From: Paraburkholderia mimosarum LMG 23256 = NBRC 106338
GTDB taxonomy: Bacteria > Pseudomonadota > Gammaproteobacteria > Burkholderiales > Burkholderiaceae
Direction of reading: 5' to 3'
Assembly: GCF_000739815.1 (NCBI RefSeq)
Contig: NZ_BBJJ01000002.1
Span: 186,001-250,000, forward strand
Length of the DNA stretch: 64,000 bases
Positions 56,014 to 64,000 of this stretch are shown piece after piece. The notes under the pieces are model-generated. The model was not told the origin of the DNA, made no database searches, and saw only the letters and a program-made list of their open reading frames with translations. A program made the translations under genes and the position numbers. The stretch's first letter is position 1; each line of letters starts with the position of its first letter.

Positions 56014-56616
56014 ATGATCAGGTTGATCGTCGGGCTCGGCAATCCGGGCGCCGAATACACGGCGACGCGCCACAACGCGGGCTTCTGGTTCGTGGACCAG
56101 CTCGCGCGCGAAGCCGGTACGACGCTGCGCGACGAGCGGCGCTTCCACGGCCACTATGCGAAGGCTCGCCTCTACGGCGAGGAAGTGCATCTGCTCGAGC
56201 CGCAGACGTACATGAACCGCTCGGGCCAGTCGGTCGTCGCGCTCGCGAACTTCTTCAAGATCCTGCCCGACGAGATCCTCGTCGCGCACGACGAGCTCGA
56301 CTTGCCGCCCGGCTCGGTCAAGCTCAAGCTCGGCGGCGGCAGCGGCGGCCACAACGGGCTGAAGGACATTTCCGCGCATCTTTCCACGCAGCAGTACTGG
56401 CGTCTGCGCGTCGGCATCGGTCACCCGCGCGACCTGATTCCCGAGGGCGCACGCGCGGGTGCGAAGCCCGATGTCGCGAACTTCGTGCTCAAGCCCCCGC
56501 GCCGCGAGGAACAGGACGTCATCGATGCGTCGATCGAGCGCGCGCTCGCGGTCATGCCGACCTTCGTGAAAGGCGAGGCTGAGCGCGCAGTCATGCAGCT
56601 GCATCGAACCAGCTGA
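56014..56616 (+). CDS. pth: Peptidyl-tRNA hydrolase
   Basis: A 200-residue Pth. The active-site segment [28 protein letters not shown] holds the catalytic His (about residue 21). Other family marks are [50 protein letters not shown] and RLRVGIGHP. It frees tRNA from peptidyl-tRNA dropped by ribosomes. It is 13 bases from hisC. Confidence 0.97.
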   Translation: MIRLIVGLGNPGAEYTATRHNAGFWFVDQLAREAGTTLRDERRFHGHYAKARLYGEEVHLLEPQTYMNRSGQSVVALANFFKILPDEILVAHDELDLPPGSVKLKLGGGSGGHNGLKDISAHLSTQQYWRLRVGIGHPRDLIPEGARAGAKPDVANFVLKPPRREEQDVIDASIERALAVMPTFVKGEAERAVMQLHRTS

Positions 56617-56629
56617 AAAGGAGAGCGTT

Positions 56630-57709
56630 TTGAGTCGTTACTGGAGTGACATCGTCCACAGCCTCGTGCCCTACGTGCCCGGCGAACAGCCCGCGCTCGC
56701 GAAGCCGGTCAAGCTCAACACCAACGAGAATCCGTATGCGCCTTCTCCCCGCGTGCTGGAGGCGATCCGACACGAGTTGGGAGAAACGGGCGAGTCGCTG
56801 CGCCGCTATCCCGATCCCGTCGCGAAGCGACTGCGCGCCGCAGTCGCTGCGCATCACGGCATTCGCGTGGAGCAGGTATTCGTCGGCAACGGCTCCGACG
56901 AGGTGCTCGCGCACGCCTTCCAGGCGCTCCTCAAGCACGACAGGCCAATACTTTTCCCCGACATCACCTACAGCTTCTACCCGACCTATGCGCGGCTCTA
57001 TGAAGTCGAATACCGCACCGTGCCGCTTACCGGGGAGTTCGCGATTCGCATCGACGATTACCTCCCGCGAGCCGGCAACGAGCATGGCGGCGTGATCTTC
57101 CCGAATCCGAACGCGCCCACGGGCCATGCGCTGCCGCTCGCCGAGATCGAGCGGCTGGTAGCGGCCAACACGGAAACGGTGGTGGTGATCGACGAGGCGT
57201 ATGTGGATTTCGGCGCGGAATCGGCAATCGCGCTGATCGACCGCTATCCGAATCTGCTCGTCGTGCACACGACGTCTAAATCGCGTTCGCTCGCGGGCAT
57301 GCGCGTGGGTTTCGCGTTCGGCCACGCCGACCTGATCGATGCGCTCAATCGCGTGAAGGACAGCTTCAATTCGTACCCGCTCGACCGGCTTGCGCAGGCC
57401 GCCGCGACGGCCGCTTATGAGGATGACGAGTGGCTGCGAATGACTAGCGCGCGAGTAATCGCCAGCCGCGAGCGGCTCACGACCGCGCTCGCGGCGCTCG
57501 GTTTCGAAGTCGTTCCCTCGGCGGCGAATTTCGTCTTCGCGAAGCATCCCGCGCACGATGCGTCAGCAATCGCGGCCCGGTTGCGCGAAAAAGAGATCTT
57601 CGTGCGCCACTTCAACGCACCGCGCGTGAACCAGCACTTGCGGATTTCGATCGGTACGGATGCCGAATGCGATACGCTCGTCGACGCGTTGAAGGGCATC
57701 GTCGCGTAA
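56630..57709 (+). CDS. hisC: Histidinol-phosphate aminotransferase
   Basis: A 359-residue PLP fold-type I enzyme. It contains [12 protein letters not shown] near the N-terminus, [35 protein letters not shown] and the Schiff-base lysine in [18 protein letters not shown] (about residue 224). It forms histidinol-phosphate from imidazole-acetol-phosphate. The start is an unusual TTG (56630), chosen because AAGGAGAG lies 6-7 bases before it. Isolated from other his genes. Confidence 0.94.
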   Translation: MSRYWSDIVHSLVPYVPGEQPALAKPVKLNTNENPYAPSPRVLEAIRHELGETGESLRRYPDPVAKRLRAAVAAHHGIRVEQVFVGNGSDEVLAHAFQALLKHDRPILFPDITYSFYPTYARLYEVEYRTVPLTGEFAIRIDDYLPRAGNEHGGVIFPNPNAPTGHALPLAEIERLVAANTETVVVIDEAYVDFGAESAIALIDRYPNLLVVHTTSKSRSLAGMRVGFAFGHADLIDALNRVKDSFNSYPLDRLAQAAATAAYEDDEWLRMTSARVIASRERLTTALAALGFEVVPSAANFVFAKHPAHDASAIAARLREKEIFVRHFNAPRVNQHLRISIGTDAECDTLVDALKGIVA

Positions 57710-57727
57710 CAACAGGGCAAGACGGAA

Positions 57728-57756
57728 TAAAAAACGCGCCGGTTGGCGCGTTTTTT
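57728..57756. terminator. Bidirectional terminator between hisC and the ferredoxin gene
   Basis: AAAAAACGCGCC, GGTT and GGCGCGTTTTTT form a symmetric stem with A-run and T-run, serving both convergent genes. Confidence 0.9.
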
Positions 57757-57778
57757 ATTTGCCGTTCGATCTGGCGCG

Positions 57779-58623
<845 letters not shown>

Positions 58624-58731
58624 GAGGCTTCTCCTCTCAACGGAAATGGGGCGCAATGCAGCGCCGTGGCGACGCATGCGCATTCGCGTGCGTGACGGCC
58701 AGGCCGCCCGCCTCTTCTTATCGAACGCGCA

Positions 58732-59370
58732 TTATTCCTCATTTTCGCGCTGCAGCAAATGATAGTGAACCGCCCCTGCCTTGCCTTCGCGCGCCACGAC
58801 CCAGCCCGCCAGCGCAGGCTGCGCGGCCGGATCGATCGCCTGGCCCGACTCGACGTAGAGCCAGCCGTCCGGGGCGACCAGCGGCGCGGCCAACTCGAGC
58901 GAGCGATCGAGCAGCGCGGTGTCGCCAAACGGCGGATCGAGGAAGACGACGTCGAACGAGCCCGGCGCGAGATTGGCCGCGAGGCGCAGCGCATCGGCCT
59001 CCGCGATTTCGATCGTGCGCGCGCCGAGGCGCGCCTGATTCGCGCGCAACTGCGCGGCCGCGCGTGCGCTGCGCTCCACCATCACGACGCGCGCCGCGCC
59101 GCGCGAGGCCGCTTCGAAGCCAAGCCCGCCGCTGCCCGCGAAGAGGTCGAGGCAGCGCAAGCCGTCCAGCCGCTGACCCAGCCAGTTGAAGAGCGTTTCG
59201 CGCACGCGGTCGGGCGTCGGACGTAGGCCGTCCAGATCCAGCACCGGCAGCGGCGTGCGTTTCCAGTCGCCGCCGATGATGCGGATCGTGTGCGTGCCGC
59301 CGCCACGTGCGCGTGGATCGGACTGACGGGAGCGGGCGCCCTGGCCGCGCGGAGAAGAAGAACGGGTCAT
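58732..59370 (-). CDS. rsmD: 16S rRNA (guanine-966-N2) methyltransferase
   Basis: A 212-residue RsmD. IRIIGGDWKRTPLPV, then GLRPTPDRVRETLFNWLGQ are family marks. The SAM-binding motif is CLDLFAGSGGLGFEAASRGA and the catalytic motif VVFLDPPFGD. About 25 Arg/Ser-rich residues precede the conserved core. It methylates G966 of 16S rRNA. It is divergent from ftsY and precedes coaD. Confidence 0.94.
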   Translation of the reverse strand: MTRSSSPRGQGARSRQSDPRARGGGTHTIRIIGGDWKRTPLPVLDLDGLRPTPDRVRETLFNWLGQRLDGLRCLDLFAGSGGLGFEAASRGAARVVMVERSARAAAQLRANQARLGARTIEIAEADALRLAANLAPGSFDVVFLDPPFGDTALLDRSLELAAPLVAPDGWLYVESGQAIDPAAQPALAGWVVAREGKAGAVHYHLLQRENEE

Positions 59371-59655
59371 GCGTTAGGTCGTGTGGCTTCGTTTTACTGC
59401 ATTTGACCGCAGGCATTCAGCCTGCCGGCGGAACTGGAATGCGGTGGCCGGGCGCAACGTTTTCGCATCGCACCCTCCAATGCGCGCACGTTACCACAGG
59501 GGCGCTCACGTGCCGCACGGACGCCGCAACGACGCGGCAGCGACTCCTGCGAATGCGCCTGATAAAATGCCGTGTTTTCCGCGCGTTACCTCCTCCTATG
59601 CCGTCGCTGACCGCCCCTCGGTCCGACCCGCAACGCGCCTGACCCACCTCAGACC

Positions 59656-60819
59656 ATGTTCAGTTTCTTCAAACGATTCCGCGGCTCGAAGGACGCCGAA
59701 AACGCGCCGACCGATGCCGCCGACGTCGCCGAGGCCACCGGCGCGCCCGAAGCGCCGGCCGCCGAGGCACGCGAGGCGCCGTCCATCTCGCCAGCCGTGA
59801 GCGCGCCGGCCGCCAGCGCCCCGGCGAAGCCGATCGAGCCGCCGCAAGCCACCGGCGCGGACGCCGACGAACCCGAAGCAGTCGAGATCGTCCCGCCGCC
59901 CGCGCCCGAGCCCGCCGCGAAGCAATCGTGGCTCACGCGCCTGAAGTCGGGCCTGTCCAAAACGAGCTCGAATATCCAGAGCATTTTCGTCAATGCGAAG
60001 ATCGACGACGATCTTTACGAAGAGCTCGAAACCGCGCTGCTGATGTCGGATGCGGGCGTCGACGCGACCGAATATCTGCTCGAACAGCTGCGCCAGAAAG
60101 TGCGCGCCGAGCGCCTGACCGACGCCCAGCAGGTGAAGAACGCGCTGCGCGAGCTGCTGATCGGTCTGCTCGAGCCGCTCCAGAAGTCGATGATGCTCGG
60201 CCGCGCGCAGCCACTCGTGATGATGATCGCGGGCGTGAACGGCGCGGGCAAGACCACGAGCATCGGCAAGCTCGCCAAGCATCTGCAGCGCTTCGACCAG
60301 AGCGTGCTGCTCGCCGCCGGCGACACGTTCCGCGCGGCCGCGCGCGAACAGCTCGCCATCTGGGGCGAGCGCAACAACGTGACGGTCGTGCAGCAGGAAA
60401 GCGGCGACCCGGCCGCGGTGATCTTCGACGCGGTGAGCGCCGCGCGCGCGCGCCGCATCGACGTCGTAATGGCCGACACCGCGGGCCGCCTGCCCACGCA
60501 ATTGCACCTGATGGACGAACTGAAGAAGGTCAAGCGCGTGATCGGCAAGGCGTTCGATGGCGCGCCGCACGAGGTGCTGCTGGTGATCGACGCGAATACC
60601 GGCCAGAACGCGCTTGCCCAGGTCAAGGCATTCGACGATGCGCTCGGCCTGACCGGCCTCATCGTCACGAAGCTCGACGGCACGGCCAAGGGCGGCATTC
60701 TCGCCGCGATCGCGCGGCAACGGCCCGTGCCCGTGTACTTCATCGGCGTGGGCGAAAAGGTCGAAGACCTCCAGCCGTTCGTGGCCGAAGAGTTCGTCGA
60801 TGCGCTTCTTGGCGGCTAA
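59656..60819 (+). CDS. ftsY: Signal recognition particle receptor FtsY
   Basis: A 387-residue SRP GTPase. An acidic, Ala/Glu/Pro-rich A domain (residues 1-95) precedes the N domain (SWLTRLKSGLSKTSSNIQSIFV) and G domain: [43 protein letters not shown] and TKLDGTAKGG. It docks ribosome-SRP complexes at the membrane. Its own strong terminator follows. Confidence 0.97.
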   Translation: MFSFFKRFRGSKDAENAPTDAADVAEATGAPEAPAAEAREAPSISPAVSAPAASAPAKPIEPPQATGADADEPEAVEIVPPPAPEPAAKQSWLTRLKSGLSKTSSNIQSIFVNAKIDDDLYEELETALLMSDAGVDATEYLLEQLRQKVRAERLTDAQQVKNALRELLIGLLEPLQKSMMLGRAQPLVMMIAGVNGAGKTTSIGKLAKHLQRFDQSVLLAAGDTFRAAAREQLAIWGERNNVTVVQQESGDPAAVIFDAVSAARARRIDVVMADTAGRLPTQLHLMDELKKVKRVIGKAFDGAPHEVLLVIDANTGQNALAQVKAFDDALGLTGLIVTKLDGTAKGGILAAIARQRPVPVYFIGVGEKVEDLQPFVAEEFVDALLGG

Positions 60820-60850
60820 AGGCGCGCGATTGTCCGGGTTTGAATGAAAG

Positions 60851-60885
60851 AAGGGCGTCGTTCTCGCGAACGACGCCCTTTTTTT
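60851..60885. terminator. Bidirectional terminator between ftsY and maiA
   Basis: AAGGGCGTCGTTC and GAACGACGCCCTT form a perfect 13-base stem with a TCGC loop, followed by a T-run and preceded by an A-rich stretch. Confidence 0.92.
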
Positions 60886-60900
60886 ATGCACGCCTGAGGC

Positions 60901-61548
60901 TTACTCCGAATCGGGCTGCACGCCCGGCTCGGCGCGCGCGAACGCATCGAGCGTGAGCGCGTAGTCGTTGATGCGCTGAATGGTCGGGTAACGCGTCGTG
61001 TCGATCTTGAAGCGGTTCGCGTTGTAGACCTGCGGCACGAGGCAGAGGTCGGCGATGGTCGGCGTGTCGCCATAACAGAGCTTGCCCGTGCGCGCATCGC
61101 CGGCGAGCCGCTGTTCGAGCGTCGCGAAACCCGACTCGATCCAGTGGCGGTACCAGGCGTCCTTCGTCGCATCGTCGACGCGCACCGAATGCTTGAGGTA
61201 CTTCAGCACGCGCAGGTTGTTCAGCGGATGAATCTCGCACGCCACCTGCAGCGCGAGCGAGCGCACGTGCGCGCGATCGGCGGGCGACTTCGGCAGGAGC
61301 GGCGGCTCGGGGTGCGTCTCCTCGAGGTACTCGATGATCGCGAGCGATTGCTGGATCGTGTGCGCTTCGTCGTCGACGAACGTCGGCACGATCGCGTCAG
61401 GATTGATCTGGCGGTAGGCCGGCTTGAGCTGCTCGCCGCCCTCGCGCACGAGGTGGACAGGCACGTATTCGTACGGCAGGCCCTTCACGTTCAGCGCAAT
61501 ACGTACGCGATACGACGCCGAACTGCGGAAATAGCTATAAAGCTTCAT
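60901..61548 (-). CDS. maiA: Maleylacetoacetate (or maleylpyruvate) isomerase
   Basis: A 215-residue zeta-class glutathione transferase. The catalytic motif YFRSSASYRVRIALNVKG (residues 6-23) is diagnostic, and QSLAIIEYLEETHP binds glutathione; the C-terminal helical domain includes IADLCLVPQVYNANRF. It isomerises maleylacetoacetate (tyrosine pathway) or maleylpyruvate (gentisate pathway) to the fumaryl form. It lies 49 bases after the fumarylacetoacetase-family gene, so the pair would act in sequence. Which pathway is not decided by sequence. Confidence 0.9.
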   Translation of the reverse strand: MKLYSYFRSSASYRVRIALNVKGLPYEYVPVHLVREGGEQLKPAYRQINPDAIVPTFVDDEAHTIQQSLAIIEYLEETHPEPPLLPKSPADRAHVRSLALQVACEIHPLNNLRVLKYLKHSVRVDDATKDAWYRHWIESGFATLEQRLAGDARTGKLCYGDTPTIADLCLVPQVYNANRFKIDTTRYPTIQRINDYALTLDAFARAEPGVQPDSE

Positions 61549-61597
61549 GCTCCTCTCTTGCTCCTCTTTTCTCGAATCTGGGTGCGGTTTGCGCCGC

Positions 61598-62296
61598 TCA
61601 AACGACCCGCACGGCGAATTCGCCGATACCGTCCACGCCGCCCGTCATCACGTCGCCCTTGACCACGGCGCCCACGCCTTCGGGCGTGCCCGTGAAGATG
61701 AGGTCGCCGGCCTTCAGCTCGAACAACGTCGAAAGAAACGCGATCGTGTCGGCGACCGGCCAGATCATCTGCGAAATATCTGAACGCTGTTTGTCCTCGC
61801 CGTTGACGGCGAGCCAGATCTCGCCTTTCGAGAGCTGCCCGATCTGCGAAACCGGGTGTATCGGACCGATGGGCGCGGAGTGGTCGAAGCCCTTTGCCGT
61901 GTCCCACGGACGGCCGAGTTTCTTCGCTTCGCCTTGCAGGTCCCGGCGCGTCATGTCGAGACCGAGCGCGTAGCCGTAGACATGGTCGAGCGCGCTCGCG
62001 ACAGGAATGTCCTTGCCGCCCTTGCCGATCGCCGCGACGAGTTCCATTTCGAAATGCACGTTTTGCGACTGCGCGGGATACGGGAACTCGGCGGTCGAGC
62101 CGGGCGCGACGTAGAGCAGAGCATCGGCGGGCTTGGAGAAGAAGAACGGGGGCTCGCGCTCAGGATCGTGGCCCATCTCGCGTGCATGCGCCTCGTAATT
62201 GCGGCCAACGCAGTAGATGCGCCGCACCGGGAAGCGTTGGTCGCTGCCGGCCACCGGCACCGAGGCGAGCGGCGTCGGTTCGAATACATACGTCAT
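61598..62296 (-). CDS. Fumarylacetoacetate hydrolase family protein (fumarylpyruvate-hydrolase-like)
   Basis: A 232-residue single-domain FAH protein. RIYCVGRNYEAHAREMG is the N-terminal signature, HFEMELVAAIGKGGKDI holds the metal-binding Glu pair, and LIFTGTPEGVGAVVKGD is conserved near the end. The short form matches NagK-type fumarylpyruvate hydrolases more than full two-domain FahA. First gene of the pair with maiA; GGAG lies before ATG 62296. No ring-cleaving dioxygenase is adjacent. Confidence 0.85.
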   Translation of the reverse strand: MTYVFEPTPLASVPVAGSDQRFPVRRIYCVGRNYEAHAREMGHDPEREPPFFFSKPADALLYVAPGSTAEFPYPAQSQNVHFEMELVAAIGKGGKDIPVASALDHVYGYALGLDMTRRDLQGEAKKLGRPWDTAKGFDHSAPIGPIHPVSQIGQLSKGEIWLAVNGEDKQRSDISQMIWPVADTIAFLSTLFELKAGDLIFTGTPEGVGAVVKGDVMTGGVDGIGEFAVRVV

Positions 62297-62573
62297 GGGA
62301 GTTCTCCGTCTTTGTGATGGGGCGGGCGCGAGGCCCGCGGGCCAGTGGACTTGCGAGGCTCGTCAGGCGCGGCGGCGGGGCAGGCGCCCCGCCCGGAACA
62401 TCCGCGAGTGTAACGCGCGACAGTGGGCATGCGCGGCGCAGCTTTCGCGCGGCCGACGGCCAGGTACGGCGGGCAAGTTGTGCCACGCTCATGCGATACT
62501 TGGCCGATCCCCATTCCTGTACGACGGCGGCCTGCTGCGTCGCGTAGCGTTTGCCGCGCTCGATGCAACCGCA

Positions 62574-63566
62574 ATGCCGCTGAACGAACCACGCTTGCCC
62601 ATGACGACCGCCGACTCCATCGACCTCTTTCCCTGCGCCCGCTTCATCAAGGAGATCGGCCGCGGACCGAATGGCGCGCGCGCTCTCTCACCCGAAGACA
62701 CCCGCGCGCTCTACGCCGCGATGCTCGAAGGGCGCGTGCCCGAACTGGAACTCGGTGCGGTGCTGCTCGCTTACCGCCTCAAGGGCGAGACCGCGGACGA
62801 GCTCGCAGCCATGCTGTCGGCCGCGCACGCCTCATTCGCGCCCCTCGTGGTACCGCATGGCGACTACCGGCCCGTGTCGATCCCGAGCTACAACGGCGCG
62901 CGCAAGCAGCCGAATCTCGTGCCGCTGCTCGCGATGCTGCTCGCGCGCGAAGGCGTGCCGACGCTCGTGCACGGCGTCACCACCGATCCGGGCCGCGTGA
63001 CGAGCGCGGAAATTTTCGCGGCCCTGAACCAGCCCGAAGCGCGCGATCACGCCGGGATCGAGGCGCTGCTGGCCTCGCGCCGCGTGGCGTTTGCATCGAT
63101 CGAGACGCTCGCGCCGCAACTCGCGCGCCTGCTCTCGCTGCGCCGGCGCATGGGCGTGCGCAATTCCACCCACACGCTCGTGAAGCTGCTGCAGCCGTTC
63201 GCCGAGCCGGGCCTGCGGCTCGTGAACTACACCCACCCGCCGTATCGCGAGAGCCTGAGCGCCCTCTTCGCGGCGCATCCGGAAGCCGCGGCGGGCGGCG
63301 CGCTGCTCGCGCGCGGCACCGAAGGCGAGGCGGTCGCAGATACGCGCCGCCAGGTCCAGGTGGACTGGCTCCACGACGGCATATGCGAGACGCTGATCGC
63401 CCCGGAGCGCTCGTCGCCTGAGGCCCCCGATGTCGATCTTCCTGAAGGCCGCGACGCCCCCACTACCGCCGCATGGATCAACGCCGTGCTGCGGGGAGAA
63501 GCACCGGTGCCCGAAGCACTCGCGCGCCAGGTCGAGACGATCAAGCGGATCGCGAAGCGCGCCTGA
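62574..63566 (+). CDS. ybiB: YbiB-like protein (anthranilate phosphoribosyltransferase fold)
   Basis: A 330-residue protein of the TrpD2/YbiB group. It shows IGRGPNGARALSPEDTRALYAAML, GAVLLAYRLKGETADELAAMLSAAH, VPHGDYRPVSIPSYNGARKQPNLVPLLAMLLAREGVPTLVHG and VRNSTHTLVKLLQPF. E. coli YbiB has the glycosyltransferase-3 fold but binds nucleic acid and lacks TrpD activity. ATG 62574 was used; ATG 62601 (MTTADSID) is equally possible. It is divergent from the FAH gene. Confidence 0.85.
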   Translation: MPLNEPRLPMTTADSIDLFPCARFIKEIGRGPNGARALSPEDTRALYAAMLEGRVPELELGAVLLAYRLKGETADELAAMLSAAHASFAPLVVPHGDYRPVSIPSYNGARKQPNLVPLLAMLLAREGVPTLVHGVTTDPGRVTSAEIFAALNQPEARDHAGIEALLASRRVAFASIETLAPQLARLLSLRRRMGVRNSTHTLVKLLQPFAEPGLRLVNYTHPPYRESLSALFAAHPEAAAGGALLARGTEGEAVADTRRQVQVDWLHDGICETLIAPERSSPEAPDVDLPEGRDAPTTAAWINAVLRGEAPVPEALARQVETIKRIAKRA

Positions 63567-63663
63567 CTTCGCCGCCAGGTTCGCGAAACGCGCGCAAGCG
63601 CCTTCAGCAAGCTTTTGCGCTGATCTTCGTGCATCTTCACTCGCACCTGCCGCCCATTCGCCG

Positions 63664-63692
63664 TTGACACATCCGCCCAAACTGGCTTACAT
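63664..63692 (+). promoter_or_regulatory. Strong sigma-70 promoter of the CTA-rich leader
   Basis: Consensus -35 TTGACA (63664-63669) and -10 TTACAT (63687-63692) with an ideal 17-base spacer. Transcription should start about 63699-63700, at or just before the leader ATG. Confidence 0.7.
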
Positions 63693-63699
63693 TGGACGA

Positions 63700-63771
63700 A
63701 TGCGTTCCTTCCCGAACATCCTCCGAATTACCTTCGGCCGTCTAGCGGCCCTATCGCTACGTCTAGCGTAA
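63700..63771 (+). CDS. Putative leucine-codon leader peptide (attenuator)
   Basis: A 23-codon ORF too short for normal gene calling. It begins MRSFPNILRITFGRL and ends LAALSLRLA. Four of its last nine sense codons are CTA (63742, 63751, 63757 and 63763), a rare leucine codon in so GC-rich a genome, as in enterobacterial leu leader peptides. A stem of CGCTACG (63755-63761) and CGTAGCG (63778-63784) would be melted by a ribosome paused there. No clear T-run terminator follows before 63915. Function inferred only. Confidence 0.5.
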   Translation: MRSFPNILRITFGRLAALSLRLA

Positions 63772-63914
63772 GCCAGGCGTAGCGCTGCGCGACCACCTCT
63801 TCGGTCGTGTAGTCCTCCCAAAGCAGTTCTCGCAGTACCCCAAACCCGTAGTTTTCTTACAACCTGTCGTCTCTATTCGTCCGTTTACCGCCCGGACGAG
63901 TCGCGAGGGTCAAA

Positions 63915-64000
63915 ATGCACGTTGCATGGGCATCGTTTTCGTCGTCTTCGTTCGCAGCCGCGATGGCCACCACCATCGCCATCATTGCCGCGTTCGTCAC
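63915..64000 (+). CDS. Start of an unidentified gene (cut by the window end)
   Basis: Twenty-eight codons from ATG 63915, reading MHVAWASFSSSSFAAAMATT then IAIIAAFV. GAGGG lies 6-10 bases upstream. The hydrophobic N-terminus suggests a membrane or exported protein, but too little is present to name it. An internal ATG at 63963 is an alternative start. It would be the first gene under the CTA leader. Confidence 0.4.
   Translation, partial: MHVAWASFSSSSFAAAMATTIAIIAAFV

Noticed and set aside
63772..63914. Classical attenuator terminator after the CTA leader
   Set aside because: Small stems exist (for example GTCCG with CGGAC near 63880-63898) but none is followed by a T-run, so I did not call a terminator.

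Overview
The window is GC-rich, densely coded chromosomal DNA from a betaproteobacterium of the Burkholderia/Paraburkholderia/Caballeronia group. Supporting this are the block kdsD-kdsC-lptC-lptA-lptB-rpoN-hpf-ptsN-hprK-rapZ, the block lolB-ispE-tRNA-Gln-prs-rplY-pth, a Burkholderia-type porin tail ending in HHRF, and narK1-narK2-narGHJI with narXL. The genus is an inference from gene order and protein style, not from a search.

Layout. 1-5.5 kb: end of a D-amino-acid deaminase gene, an MFS efflux pump plus MarR regulator operon, an EcsC-family gene, an alpha/beta hydrolase and a secreted CHRD protein. 5.6-8.4 kb: a decayed island. An IS607-family element with an intact tnpB and a wrecked tnpA abuts the last 25 codons of a porin gene. 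It is followed by about 600 bases without a gene, an orphan terminator and a frameshifted LysR pseudogene. 8.4-13 kb: a threonine/3-hydroxyaspartate dehydratase with a YheO/DauR-type regulator, then hcp-hcr with a near-ideal NsrR site. 13.2-14 kb: a higBA toxin-antitoxin pair whose promoter places the start site at the toxin ATG. 14-20 kb: ssb, an MFS gene, uvrA and an AI-2E-family permease.

20.3-33.1 kb is a complete respiratory nitrate reduction module, all on the minus strand: two nitrate/nitrite transporters (narK1, narK2), the reductase (narGHI) with its chaperone (narJ), then the nitrate/nitrite sensor-regulator pair narXL. Hcp-Hcr a few kilobases away fits as protection against the nitric oxide such respiration makes. 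33.3-38.5 kb: purU, a DUF4743-NUDIX hydrolase, a LysE exporter, apt and a KefB-type antiporter.

38.7-64 kb is mostly housekeeping: Kdo synthesis and LPS transport (kdsD, kdsC, lptCAB), sigma-54 and nitrogen-PTS functions (rpoN, hpf, ptsN, hprK, rapZ), base-excision repair (mutY, mutM), a TPR protein with lolB, isoprenoid and PRPP synthesis around tRNA-Gln, ribosomal protein bL25, pth, hisC, a ferredoxin, coaD, rsmD, ftsY, a maleylacetoacetate-isomerase/fumarylacetoacetase pair and ybiB.

The observations most worth following are a 23-codon leader ORF at 63700-63771 with four rare CTA leucine codons behind a strong promoter, which looks like a leucine attenuator; the orphaned TnpB next to a truncated porin; the NsrR operator of hcp; and an AT-rich, promoter-bearing patch inside ispE. 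I saw no rRNA, CRISPR array, prophage or plasmid functions.
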